In this document: positions 17,046 through 26,262 of the stretch, piece after piece
Layout of the letters: each line of letters starts with the position of its first letter
How positions within the stretch are numbered: position 1 is the first letter of the stretch
Origin: DASTSN01 sp035549175
GTDB lineage: Bacteria > Bacteroidota > Bacteroidia > Chitinophagales > Chitinophagaceae
Direction: 5' to 3'
DNA: 64,000 bases
Assembly: GCA_035549175.1 (NCBI GenBank)
Contig: DASZRL010000065.1
Coordinates: 1 to 64,000, forward strand
Program-made: the position numbers and the translations under genes
Notes under the pieces: generated by a model
What the model was told of the DNA's origin: nothing
Seen by the model: only the letters and a program-made list of their open reading frames with translations
The model's database searches: none

Positions 17046-18230
17046 ATGATAGCAAACGGCCCCCTGATGACAGCATGCATGCGGTGGTTTGGTCCTAGCG
17101 ACCCGGTGAGCCTTTCCCATATCAAGCAGGCGGGCTGTACGGGGGTCGTCACGGCCCTTCATGAGGTACCCAATGGGGAGGTGTGGCCCCTTGCATTGAT
17201 TGAACAAAGGCGCTCAATAATCGAAAAGGAGGGTCTGTCCTGGCAGGTAGTAGAAAGCCTTCCGGTTCATGAAGATATTAAGACCCGCACGGGGAATTTT
17301 CGCCGGTATCTCGACCACTACAAGGAAAGCATTCTTAACCTGGGAAAAGCCGGTATCACCACTATTACCTACAATTTCATGCCCGTGCTGGATTGGACCC
17401 GAACGGACCTGAGTTTTGAACTCGAAGACGGATCCCGGGCCCTGCGGTTTGAAATGGCTGCTTTCTGCGCCTTTGACAGGTGGATACTGAAAAGGGACGG
17501 TAGCGAGAATGATTATACTGCCAGTCAGCTGGAACAGGCCTGGAACCGGTTTATTTCCATGACGGAGGCCGAAAAGATGCGCCTGCAGCAAAATATCATC
17601 GCAGGGTTGCCCGGCAGCGAGGAAAGTTTTACGCTCGATGAACTGAAAAATGCGCTCGGCAGGTACCAAAATATAGATAGCCAGCTTCTCAGGCGGCATC
17701 TTGTCGAATTCTTGCAGGATATCTGCCCGGTCGCCGAACAGGCGGGCATCCGCATGGCCATACATCCGGATGATCCACCTTTTCCGATTTTGGGATTGCC
17801 CCGAATCGTCAGTACCGGTCCCCAGCTGGAAGCCCTCTTCCAGGCCGTACCTTCGCTCAGCAACGGGCTGTGTTTTTGCACCGGCTCCTTGGGTGTTAGG
17901 CCGGATAATGATCTGCCCCGGATGGTCCGTCAGTTCGGAGAAAGGATCCAGTTCCTTCATCTTCGCAGCACCCTGCGAAATGACCATGGCGACTTTTTTG
18001 AAGCCAACCACCTGGAAGGAGACGTCGATATGGTTTCCGTAGTAAGGGAAGTTCTGGCGATCATGCGCAGCCAGGGCAGGTCTCTGCCCATGCGTCCGGA
18101 CCACGGCCACCAGATGCTTGATGACCTGACGAAAAAGACCAACCCGGGGTACAGCGCGATAGGTCGGCTGCGGGGACTTGCCGAGTTACGGGGATTGGAG
18201 CGGGGAATCGCCGGGCTATTATACAACTAA
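17046..18230 (+). CDS. uxuA: Mannonate dehydratase
   Basis: A 394-residue cytoplasmic enzyme that dehydrates D-mannonate to 2-keto-3-deoxy-D-gluconate. It matches UxuA throughout and is the usual length: MRWFGPSDPVSLSHIKQAG near the N-terminus, MPVLDWTRTDL, IHPDDPPFPILGLPRI, FLHLRS and RPDHGHQM, which supply the metal-binding His, Cys and Asp residues. The ATG at 17046 was chosen; a TTG at 17025 and an ATG at 17067 are alternatives. It lies 46 bases after the SDR gene and 14 bases before uxaC, so the genes should be one transcript. Confidence 0.95.
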   Translation: MIANGPLMTACMRWFGPSDPVSLSHIKQAGCTGVVTALHEVPNGEVWPLALIEQRRSIIEKEGLSWQVVESLPVHEDIKTRTGNFRRYLDHYKESILNLGKAGITTITYNFMPVLDWTRTDLSFELEDGSRALRFEMAAFCAFDRWILKRDGSENDYTASQLEQAWNRFISMTEAEKMRLQQNIIAGLPGSEESFTLDELKNALGRYQNIDSQLLRRHLVEFLQDICPVAEQAGIRMAIHPDDPPFPILGLPRIVSTGPQLEALFQAVPSLSNGLCFCTGSLGVRPDNDLPRMVRQFGERIQFLHLRSTLRNDHGDFFEANHLEGDVDMVSVVREVLAIMRSQGRSLPMRPDHGHQMLDDLTKKTNPGYSAIGRLRGLAELRGLERGIAGLLYN

Positions 18231-18244
18231 TCAATGCTGCTTAC

Positions 18245-19711
18245 ATGAGTACTTCTTTCCGTCACGCAGGGACAGGCGGCGATAAGCCGTTTTTCCTTCA
18301 TGATGACTTTCTGCTGCAATCAGAACAGGCCCGAAGGCTCTACCATGACTACGCCAGGCACCTCCCTATCATCGATTATCATAACCACCTGCCTCCCCGG
18401 GAGATTGCCGAGAACAAGCGATTTGCCAATATGACCCAGATCTGGTTACGGGGCGATCATTACAAGTGGAGGGCCATGCGGGCACTGGGCATGCCGGAAC
18501 GGGTGATTACAGGGGATGCGGATGACGAGGAAAAATTCTTTTCCTGGGCGGAAGCTCTTCCCCGGCTCGTCCGGAATCCGCTCTTTCACTGGTCTCACCT
18601 GGAGCTGTATAATACCTTTGGGATTAAAGCCTACCTCAACCAGGCATCGGCTGGTTCGATCTATGCCACCTGTAATGCGCAATTGGCCACTCCGGGGCAT
18701 TCCACCCGGGAGCTGCTGGAAGGATTCCGGGTCGAGGTAGTTGGCACCACCGACGATCCCTGTGACCACCTGGAATTTCACCAGCGCTATGCTTCCCAGC
18801 CAGCCGCATTCCGCCTGGTTCCTTCTTTCCGCCCGGACAAACTGCTGGTTCCGGGTTCGGCCGGGGATTTCCGGGATTATATCCAAAGGCTGGAACAGAC
18901 TGCCGGCTCCCGGATTACGGATATGGCCAGTTTATTGTCTGCGCTGAAAACCCGCATGGACTATTTCCATGAGGTCGGCTGCCGGGTCTCCGACCACGGG
19001 CTGCCCCAGATCCCTTACCCGGCGCCATGGAGTTCGTCGCTGGACAGGTCCTTCGCATCCTTTCTCCGGGGCCAGTCACCGCTCGAACCTTCCTGGTTTG
19101 TGCCCTTCGCCGGACACCTGCTTGTCAACCTGTGTGAAATGTATTACCAGAAAGGCTGGGTGCAGCAATTTCACCTGGGCGCCATGCGAAATCTCAATCC
19201 CAGGTTACTAGCCCGGCTGGGCGCGGATGCGGGTGCTGACAGTATGGGGGATTCCGGTCAGGCGGAGGGACTTGCCCGGCTGCTGGGAACCCTAGCGGAA
19301 AAAGATGCCCTGGCCAAGACGATCTTATACAATCTGCACCCCGCCTTGAATGAGGTTTTTGCCACGATGGCAGGCAATTTCAATGATGAAAGCGGCCCCG
19401 GGAAAATACAATTCGGCTCCGGATGGTGGTTCCTGGATCAAAAAGATGGCATGGAAAAGCAGCTTAACACACTATCCTACCTGGGCGTTATCAGCACGTT
19501 CATCGGCATGACGACAGACTCACGAAGTTTCCTGTCCTTTTCCCGGCATGAATACTTCCGCCGGGTCCTCTGCAATCTCTTTGGACACGACATGGCAACC
19601 GGCCTGATCCCCAATGATGCATCGTGGATCGGGGAAATCATTCAACGGATCTGCTACTTTAACGCGAAACAGTATTTTGGGTTCCCGGACCGGATAAACC
19701 AGGCTGAATGA
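18245..19711 (+). CDS. uxaC: Glucuronate (uronate) isomerase
   Basis: A 488-residue cytoplasmic enzyme that interconverts D-glucuronate and D-fructuronate (also galacturonate and tagaturonate). It belongs to the amidohydrolase-fold uronate isomerases: FLLQSEQARRLYHDYA, the metal-site motif IIDYHNHLPP, TDDPCDHLEFH, SFRPDK, HLGAMRNLNPR and GMTTDSRSFLSFSRHEYFRR are all diagnostic. Length is slightly above the usual 470 residues because of a short N-terminal extension. Its stop overlaps the start of the transporter gene (ATGA at 19708-19711), which indicates translational coupling. It catalyses the first intracellular step of this operon's pathway. Confidence 0.96.
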   Translation: MSTSFRHAGTGGDKPFFLHDDFLLQSEQARRLYHDYARHLPIIDYHNHLPPREIAENKRFANMTQIWLRGDHYKWRAMRALGMPERVITGDADDEEKFFSWAEALPRLVRNPLFHWSHLELYNTFGIKAYLNQASAGSIYATCNAQLATPGHSTRELLEGFRVEVVGTTDDPCDHLEFHQRYASQPAAFRLVPSFRPDKLLVPGSAGDFRDYIQRLEQTAGSRITDMASLLSALKTRMDYFHEVGCRVSDHGLPQIPYPAPWSSSLDRSFASFLRGQSPLEPSWFVPFAGHLLVNLCEMYYQKGWVQQFHLGAMRNLNPRLLARLGADAGADSMGDSGQAEGLARLLGTLAEKDALAKTILYNLHPALNEVFATMAGNFNDESGPGKIQFGSGWWFLDQKDGMEKQLNTLSYLGVISTFIGMTTDSRSFLSFSRHEYFRRVLCNLFGHDMATGLIPNDASWIGEIIQRICYFNAKQYFGFPDRINQAE

Positions 19712-21021
19712 GAACACAGGTAATACGAAACTACCGCTGGACCGTGGTAGGGCTGCTTTTTTTTGCCACCACCATTAATTACCTGGACCGCCAGGTTATC
19801 GGCTTATTGAAGCCGGCTCTCGAAAAAGAATTCAGCTGGACGGAATCGGATTACAGTTACATCGTGATGGCCTTTTCTGCCGTCTATGCCCTGGGCCTTC
19901 TGGTATTTGGCAGAATCATCGATTTCATCGGAACCAAGCCGGGTTACGCGATTTCCATCGTGGTGTGGAGCCTGGCTGCTATGGCGCATGCCCTGGCCAC
20001 CAGTACACTAGGCTTTGGTATCTGCCGGGCGATGCTCGGAGCGGGGGAGTCCGGTAACTTTCCCGCGGCCATCAAGGCCGTTACGGAGTGGTTTCCGCGA
20101 AAGGAGAGGGCCCTGGCCACCGGGCTGTTCAATTCGGGGGCCAATATCGGCGCCGTACTGGCCCCGGCCGTGGTGCCCTGGCTGGCTATACACTATGGTT
20201 GGCAGGCTGCGTTCGGGCTGACGGGTATTTTTGGCTTTGTCTGGCTGATTTTCTGGTGGATCTATTACGATAAGCCTTCCCGGCAGAAACGATTGTCCCG
20301 ACAGGAATTCGAGTATATTCACCTGGATGATGCCCATCAAAGCAGGGAAGAAGGTGCCTCCATTCCCTGGCTAAAACTGTTTACCTACCGGCAAACATGG
20401 ACCGTTTTGGCAGGTAAATTCCTGACTGATCCGATCTGGTGGTTTTTCCTGTTTTGGCTTCCTGCCTACTTTTCCTCCACCTTCCGGCTGAATTTGGGCA
20501 GCCTGGGCGCTCCGCTGATAGTTATCTATACGGCGACCAGTATTGGCAGCATTTTCGGAGGATGGATGTCATCCTATCTTATTAAGAAGGGTTGGAAGGT
20601 GTATAAGGCCCGGAAGATCACCCTGCTGACCTTTGCCCTGTGTGTTGTCCCGGTCATTTTTACCCGGTATGCCCCAAATATGTGGGTGGCGGTCGGCCTG
20701 ATTAGTCTGGCTGCGGCCAGCCACCAGGCCTGGTCAGCAAATATGTACACGATCGCATCGGACATGTTTCCCAAGAATTGTGTCAGTGCGGTGATCGGGA
20801 TTGGCGGCATGGCGGGCTCCGTAGGAGGAATCCTTTTTCCCTTGGTCGTGGGACTCCTGCTGGATCATTATAAAGCCCTCGGCCTGCTCCCGATGGGCTA
20901 CAACCTGCTATTTCTGATCTGTGGATTCGCTTACCTGCTGGCCTGGGTTCTGATAACCCAGTTAAGTCCCAAAATGGAAAAAATAGTTCCAGGTAGTGAC
21001 AGTGAGCCTCTTTCGGGCTGA
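19708..21021 (+). CDS. MFS hexuronate transporter, ExuT type
   Basis: A 437-residue inner-membrane protein with about 12 hydrophobic segments. It is an anion:cation symporter-type major facilitator close to ExuT: the first helix RWTVVGLLFFATTINYLDRQ, the loop GRIIDFIGTKPGYAISIVVWS, and GAGESGNFPAAIKAVTEWFPRKER are the family hallmarks. It should take up glucuronate or galacturonate by proton symport. The ATGA overlap with uxaC and the lack of any gap place it as the last gene of the operon. A minus-strand tRNA gene follows. A related sugar acid cannot be excluded as substrate. Confidence 0.92.
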   Translation: MRTQVIRNYRWTVVGLLFFATTINYLDRQVIGLLKPALEKEFSWTESDYSYIVMAFSAVYALGLLVFGRIIDFIGTKPGYAISIVVWSLAAMAHALATSTLGFGICRAMLGAGESGNFPAAIKAVTEWFPRKERALATGLFNSGANIGAVLAPAVVPWLAIHYGWQAAFGLTGIFGFVWLIFWWIYYDKPSRQKRLSRQEFEYIHLDDAHQSREEGASIPWLKLFTYRQTWTVLAGKFLTDPIWWFFLFWLPAYFSSTFRLNLGSLGAPLIVIYTATSIGSIFGGWMSSYLIKKGWKVYKARKITLLTFALCVVPVIFTRYAPNMWVAVGLISLAAASHQAWSANMYTIASDMFPKNCVSAVIGIGGMAGSVGGILFPLVVGLLLDHYKALGLLPMGYNLLFLICGFAYLLAWVLITQLSPKMEKIVPGSDSEPLSG

Positions 21022-21059
21022 AGGAGGGAGAAAGGAACCGGAAATAGGGTTCCGCTGGC

Positions 21060-21135
21060 TGGTGACCCCGCAGAGGCTCGAACTCTGGACCCGCAGATTA
21101 AGAGTCTGCTGCTCTACCAACTGAGCTACGGAGTC
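21060..21135 (-). tRNA. tRNA-Lys (anticodon CTT)
   Basis: On the minus strand a full cloverleaf folds: acceptor GACTCCG/CGGGGTC, D-arm GCTC/GAGC, anticodon stem GCAGA/TCTGC with loop CTCTTAA (anticodon CTT, reads AAG), and T-loop TTCGAGC. The 3' CCA is encoded (21060-21062). It stands alone between the transporter and deacetylase genes. Confidence 0.95.
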
Positions 21136-21403
21136 AAAAATATGGATGCAAAAGTAACCATTCCCTCTCTCCTGGAAAAATCCATCGGGCTTTTCTCCCA
21201 GACCCGTTGCGATTTCGCCTGCCGTATAACCATACCGGCCAATTTTTAGGAATCAGGGTGCATCTGGCGAAGGGTACCTGGCCAGACACAGTCTTTCATC
21301 CAGGTCACCAGCCCGGGAGCACCGAATGGCGCGAGACAGGCCTGATCTGCATTTTTTGATACAACCAATCTATACGTACTTTGCAGCCAGTTATGCGCGT
21401 ATT

Positions 21404-22291
21404 ATGGAAACTACCTTACTGAAAAAGCGAAGGACCTTTCGCACCAATTATTTCTGGGTTTTGGTGATTGGCTGCATGGGATCAGTCAATTGCATGAATC
21501 AGGAGACTGTGCGGCCTGGAAAGAACACCGCGGATCCGCCGGTCAGCCGGGATACCCTACCTCCGGATAAAACCGGGGGAGGCCTGAAGGACGCTGCCGG
21601 CATCCTCCGGACGCCGCAGGTGCCCATACTTTGTTACCACCAGATCCGGGACTGGAAGCCTTCTGATTCCAAAACGGCCCGGGACTATATCGTACCGGTT
21701 GACCGGTTCCGGGAACAAATGAAATTGCTGGCAGACAGCGGGTACCACAGCATTTCGGCGGACCAGCTGTACAATTACCTGACCCGGGGCGCATCACTTC
21801 CGCCAAAACCCGTAATGCTCACATTTGACGATACGGATCTGGACCAGTTTGAAATTGCCTGGCCGGAAATGAAGAAATACGGCTTCCACGGGATGTTTTT
21901 CATTATGACCGTTTCCCTGGGCCGACCCCATTATATGAGTCCGGCCCAGGTTAAGGAACTGGCCCTGGCCGGCAATGATATCGGCTCCCATACCTGGGAT
22001 CATCACAATGTCAAGAAATATGCAGGGAGAGACTGGGTCATTCAGATCGATAAGCCCCTGGCACAGCTGCAGGAAATAACCGGGAAGCCGATAAAATACT
22101 TTGCCTATCCTTTCGGTTTATGGAACCAGCAGGCTATTCCGGAGCTAAAGAAAAGAGGATTTAAGGCCGCCTTTCAGCTTTCCGAAAAGCGGGATGAGCA
22201 GGAACCCCTGTTTACGATACGAAGGATGATCGTGCCGGGATCCTGGACGGCCGGGCAAATGCTAAACGTTATGAAAAATAGTTTCCGGTAA
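21404..22291 (+). CDS. Polysaccharide deacetylase (NodB-like, CE4) family protein
   Basis: A 295-residue envelope protein. The N-terminus carries a hydrophobic segment ending VIGC (Cys24), a plausible lipobox, then a Pro/Thr-rich linker. The NodB-type domain (about 73-295) has VPILCYHQI, the metal and catalytic pair Asp142-Asp143 in TFDDTD, and His196/His200 in SHTWDHH, the expected CE4 metal triad. Such enzymes remove N- or O-acetyl groups from polymers such as peptidoglycan, chitin or poly-GlcNAc; which one cannot be told. The start is the ATG before the signal region. A TTTG (21355-21358) and TACTTTG (21377-21383) upstream may be its promoter, though spacing is a little short. Confidence 0.88.
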   Translation: METTLLKKRRTFRTNYFWVLVIGCMGSVNCMNQETVRPGKNTADPPVSRDTLPPDKTGGGLKDAAGILRTPQVPILCYHQIRDWKPSDSKTARDYIVPVDRFREQMKLLADSGYHSISADQLYNYLTRGASLPPKPVMLTFDDTDLDQFEIAWPEMKKYGFHGMFFIMTVSLGRPHYMSPAQVKELALAGNDIGSHTWDHHNVKKYAGRDWVIQIDKPLAQLQEITGKPIKYFAYPFGLWNQQAIPELKKRGFKAAFQLSEKRDEQEPLFTIRRMIVPGSWTAGQMLNVMKNSFR

Positions 22292-22346
22292 TTCCGGGAC
22301 ACTTCAATTCCCGATAGACCTTACCGGCCAAACCTGGCTGTTCATC

Positions 22347-22895
22347 TTATTCAGGAAATGCTTGGTTTTCCCCGAAAGCCGGATCAAATAGCCGGCTCAG
22401 TTCCGTGATCCGGGCCAGGTGATGATCATCGTGCTCAGCTACAAAAATACAGTGATCAATGATGCGCATAGGGACTTTCAATCGGGGATGCACGGAAGAC
22501 AGGACCATCTGCTGGGCTGTAAGTCTTTCCAGTTTCGCTAGGGTGGTGGCCCGCATCGCCCTGAACCTGTCCAGCAACTCCGGAAGCGGGGTGCTGTTAT
22601 GATCGGCTTGCGTGGTCTGCCTGTTGCTTAAGTCAGCAGGTCGCATTTCCGCCTGCTTGGTCAGGATGTCATCTATCCGGTCCTGCCATAAAGATTCCAG
22701 GTCGCTGAGGTGACCTATATTCTCCTTGATGGTCCAGGTCTGACCGGATCGCTTGGACAGCCTGTCAGCCGGTATGCGGCCCAATTTCTCCTCCAGGCGG
22801 GCCGGCGTTCCGGCCAGTCGCTCCCAAACCGCCGGCATCATCCGGTAGCTGGCGTCGAAATGAAACTGTCTCTCAAACCATTTAACCTGGTTCAT
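22347..22895 (-). CDS. DinB-family four-helix protein
   Basis: A 182-residue cytoplasmic protein with DinB-fold features: an N-terminal helix, TWTIKENIGHLSDLE (His62) and a C-terminal AEHDDHHLARI (His155, His159). These three histidines match the usual metal-binding positions of DinB/YfiT proteins. Family members are mainly metal-dependent thiol transferases or of unknown role. It converges on the deacetylase gene. A second DinB protein lies at 51914-52423, but the two are only distantly alike. Confidence 0.85.
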   Translation of the reverse strand: MNQVKWFERQFHFDASYRMMPAVWERLAGTPARLEEKLGRIPADRLSKRSGQTWTIKENIGHLSDLESLWQDRIDDILTKQAEMRPADLSNRQTTQADHNSTPLPELLDRFRAMRATTLAKLERLTAQQMVLSSVHPRLKVPMRIIDHCIFVAEHDDHHLARITELSRLFDPAFGENQAFPE

Positions 22896-23206
22896 AACTG
22901 CATACTTGTTGAGTTTTTCTATCGTTCCGGAATGTCAGGGCGCGAACGGGTTGTCACATGGTTCACTTGTCAAATATCCTACATTACCTGAATAAAGCCG
23001 CGTGACAGCCCCGCGAAAGGCTGCCGGATAATAACAGCCTGTCCACCCGGCGAACGGTTCCATTCAGGAGCCGGTTCACCAAGCCAGTACTCAGCAGGGG
23101 CGACTCGTTTACGCCGGGAAAGGAGACAACATGGTAAAATCCGGGGGGTAAAAAATTATGCGTGTGGTGGGTTGTTTTTTATATCTTCCCTACCTAATTT
23201 TCAGGT
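22896..23206. other. Non-coding gap of about 310 bp between divergent genes
   Basis: This must hold the promoters of the DinB gene (leftwards) and the acylase gene (rightwards). TATCTTCC (23182-23189) and TAATTTTC (23195-23202) are weak -7-like matches before the acylase gene. I see no hairpin, repeat or small gene here. Confidence 0.35.
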
Positions 23207-25654
23207 ATGCGCACGTATCCCTTTCTGGTTTCGGCCCTGCTTACCCTTTTCCTTGTTTTTGCCCTTAACAGAAGGTGGGGTTCGGTGCCTGCCATGGGAA
23301 ATTTTCTTAGCCCGCAGACCGGGTTCTGGCAGAATGCAGAACCATCCGATATGGACTTCAGTTCCCATCTTACCATTCCAGGAATTTCCGGAAAGGTCTC
23401 TGTTTATTTTGACGACCGGCTGGTCCCCCATGTTTTTGCTGACAATGATGCGGACATGTACTTTGTGCAGGGCTACCTGCATGCGAAATTCCGTTTGTGG
23501 CAAATGGAATTCCAAACCCTCGCCGCCTCGGGAAGGATCAGTGAAATACTGGGTAACGACCCGCGCTTCATCAATTATGACCGGGAAACCAGGCGTTTGG
23601 GAATGGTTTACGCCGCCGAAAACTCGTTACAGGTCATGGAGGCGGATCCGGTTTCCAAAGCCTACTGCGATGCCTATACTGCCGGAGTGAATGCCTATAT
23701 ATCTTCCCTGACGGATGCCACCCTTCCTATCGAATACAAGCTGCTAGGCTACAGGCCGGAAAAATGGACCAACCTGAAATGCTGCCTGTTTCTTAAGCAG
23801 ATGAGCCGGACGCTCGCCGGGGAGGGGTATGCCAAAGACCTGCAGTATACTTCCGAACGGTCCGTGTTCACCTGGGATCAGATGAAGTTGTTGTATCCGC
23901 AGGTGTCCGACTCGCTGGAACCTATTGTTCCGAAGGGTACGGCTTTCGCTGCCCCGGGTATTGTTCCCGTGCCTCCCAGAACGGCCGATTCCCTGTATTT
24001 CCATAAGCAGGACTCGGGATCCGTCCGCCAGTTTGCTTCCCAGGACCCTAATAACGGCAGCAATAACTGGGCGGTAAGCGGGAAAAAGACGCAAAGCGGA
24101 TATCCCATCCTGTGCAATGACCCTCACCTGGAGTTAACCTTTCCCTCCATCTGGTATGAAATGCAACTGAACTCTCCGACAGTCAATGTATACGGGGCCA
24201 CCTTTCCCGGCTCTCCCAATGTCATCATTGGATATAACGACAGTATCGCCTTCGGATTTACCAATGCCGAGCGCGATGTCATGGATTTTTATGAGATAAA
24301 GTTCAAGGATGACAGCAGGAAAGAATACTGGTATAACGGGGCTTGGCGACCGACCCAATTGCGGATCGAACAGATCAAGGTAAAAGGGGAGGCTCCGGTA
24401 TTTGATACGGTGGCCTACACCGATGCCTTTGGACCGGTCATGTACGACCGCAGCTTTTCGGACAGTTTGACCAGGGGAAGGGCGATTGCCTGCCGCTGGA
24501 CAGCCCACGATCCTTCCAACGAAGGCTTGATGTGGTATTACCTGGACCGCGCCAGGAATTATCAGGACTATCGCAATGCGATCAAGTTATTTCAGTGCCC
24601 CGGCCAGAATATGCTTTTCGCGAGCAAAAGCGGGGATATAGCCCTCTGGCAACAGGCCAAATTTCCAGCCCGATGGTACGGGCAGGGCCAACTGCTCATG
24701 CCGGGCTATGACAGTTCCTACGCCTGGCAGGGATATATACCGGGTGAGGAAAACCCCCATGTCATTAATCCGGATAGGGGATTCATCGAAAGTGCCAACC
24801 AGCGACCGGTGGATTCCTCCTATCCCTATTTTATTCCCGGTGAATACCTGACCGCCCGAGGGGTTTCAATTTCGACCCGCCTGGCGGCCATGAACCAGAT
24901 CACCGTGGATGACATGAAGAAACTGCAAAACGATTACTTTAATGTGACGGCGGAGGATGCCAGGCCGGCCCTGTTAAAATACGTCCGGGAAGCCGAGCTT
25001 GGCCCGGCTGCCCGCAAGTACCTGGGTGTTTTCCGGGAATGGGATCTGCAGGCAGGACCAAACGAGACCGGGCAAACGGTTTTTCAGTCCTGGTGGGATA
25101 CCCTGAAAAGGGTTGTTTACCGGGACGAACTGGAAAAAGCCGGTCCCAATCCGGCCTGGCCAGATGACCAGACGCTGCTGGAGGCGATGCTTCGTGATTC
25201 CGCTTATGTGTTTACCGATAATATCAATACCGCCAAGAAGGAATCCTGGTCGGACGACATTACCATGGCCTTGCAGAAAGCCGCCCCGGAACTGATGAGT
25301 GAGGAGGCCGCCGGGAAACTGACCTGGGTAAAACACAAGGATTCCCATATTTATCATTTGCTGAAGAGTATCCTGCCGTTCGCAGAGGCTATACCGGTTG
25401 GAGGCTGGGGCAATGTCATAAATGCCACTACCAAAAGCCACGGACCCAGCTGGCGCATGATCGTTCACCTGAATGTGCTAACCGAAGCCTACGGGGTATA
25501 TCCAGGCGGCCAGAGCGGAAATCCCGGCTCCCGGTATTATGACGATTTTGTGGACACCTGGGCCCGCGGCCAGTATTATACCCTGTGGATGATGAAAAGG
25601 TCGGATGCGACGGACAAGCGGGTAAAATGGATCATGGAATTCGCCAAGGGGTAG
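23207..25654 (+). CDS. Penicillin acylase family protein (Ntn hydrolase precursor)
   Basis: An 815-residue exported precursor. An N-terminal hydrophobic segment (about 3-20) is a signal peptide or anchor. The alpha-subunit part contains DDRLVPHVFADNDADMYFVQGYLHAKFRLWQME. Self-cleavage is expected before Ser285 in PNNGSNNWAVSG, whose Ser becomes the N-terminal nucleophile of the beta subunit. CNDPHLELTFPSIWYEMQL and GSPNVIIGYNDSIAFGFTNAERD are also conserved family segments. Members hydrolyse amide bonds of penicillins, cephalosporins or acyl-homoserine lactones. The natural substrate here is unknown. Length and motif spacing look complete. It may be co-transcribed with the small membrane protein 37 bases downstream. 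Confidence 0.92.
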   Translation: MRTYPFLVSALLTLFLVFALNRRWGSVPAMGNFLSPQTGFWQNAEPSDMDFSSHLTIPGISGKVSVYFDDRLVPHVFADNDADMYFVQGYLHAKFRLWQMEFQTLAASGRISEILGNDPRFINYDRETRRLGMVYAAENSLQVMEADPVSKAYCDAYTAGVNAYISSLTDATLPIEYKLLGYRPEKWTNLKCCLFLKQMSRTLAGEGYAKDLQYTSERSVFTWDQMKLLYPQVSDSLEPIVPKGTAFAAPGIVPVPPRTADSLYFHKQDSGSVRQFASQDPNNGSNNWAVSGKKTQSGYPILCNDPHLELTFPSIWYEMQLNSPTVNVYGATFPGSPNVIIGYNDSIAFGFTNAERDVMDFYEIKFKDDSRKEYWYNGAWRPTQLRIEQIKVKGEAPVFDTVAYTDAFGPVMYDRSFSDSLTRGRAIACRWTAHDPSNEGLMWYYLDRARNYQDYRNAIKLFQCPGQNMLFASKSGDIALWQQAKFPARWYGQGQLLMPGYDSSYAWQGYIPGEENPHVINPDRGFIESANQRPVDSSYPYFIPGEYLTARGVSISTRLAAMNQITVDDMKKLQNDYFNVTAEDARPALLKYVREAELGPAARKYLGVFREWDLQAGPNETGQTVFQSWWDTLKRVVYRDELEKAGPNPAWPDDQTLLEAMLRDSAYVFTDNINTAKKESWSDDITMALQKAAPELMSEEAAGKLTWVKHKDSHIYHLLKSILPFAEAIPVGGWGNVINATTKSHGPSWRMIVHLNVLTEAYGVYPGGQSGNPGSRYYDDFVDTWARGQYYTLWMMKRSDATDKRVKWIMEFAKG

Positions 25655-25691
25655 GCGATGCCTTATTTCAACAAGTAAAGCCATTCGTATA

Positions 25692-26033
25692 ATGAAACTT
25701 CTTTTGTCCATAGTCATAACGGCCCTCCTGGCATTCGTAGCGGGCGTTTACATGCCCTGGTGGAGCCTGGCCGTGGTTTCCTTTCTGGTGGCGGTGCTGG
25801 TCCATCAGACTCCGGCCCGTGCCTTTGTGGGAGGATTTGTGGGCCTGTTCCTTTTGTGGGGCGCCCTGGCCTGGTGGATTGATTCCAAAAACCAGTCGCT
25901 TCTTTCCAAAAAGATTGCCTCCATTTTACCCCTGGGGGGTGATCCGGTACTGCTCATTCTTGTCACGGCGCTGATAGCTGGCCTGGTGGCCGGCATGGCT
26001 GCCCTGAGCGGCAGCTTTCTGCGGAAGGTCTGA
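25692..26033 (+). CDS. Small integral membrane protein, unknown function
   Basis: A 113-residue protein that is almost entirely hydrophobic, with about four transmembrane segments (roughly 1-17, 22-40, 44-63, 83-106) and one short polar loop (about 64-80, SKNQSLLSKKIAS). I recognise no family with a known role. It lies 37 bases after the acylase gene on the same strand and may be in its transcript. Coding is supported by the clean signal-like start, the hydrophobic periodicity and stop placement. Confidence 0.6.
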   Translation: MKLLLSIVITALLAFVAGVYMPWWSLAVVSFLVAVLVHQTPARAFVGGFVGLFLLWGALAWWIDSKNQSLLSKKIASILPLGGDPVLLILVTALIAGLVAGMAALSGSFLRKV

Positions 26034-26262
26034 CCTTCCTGGCGCGCAGCATACCGCGGATCGTGCCGGTAAGGCAGAATCCTGACGATTTCCTTATAAC
26101 CTAATCATAGCGAGAGAAGGCGTTTTGACCCATACCTTCAGACGCCTGGTCGGGGCAGGGTGCACCGGAACCTACCCGGATTTGTTTATCTTCGCGGCAC
26201 TTTTTGTGAGTTTTACCCGGCCTGCAACCGGGGTTCACGATAGTTGAACTAAAATATCATTC

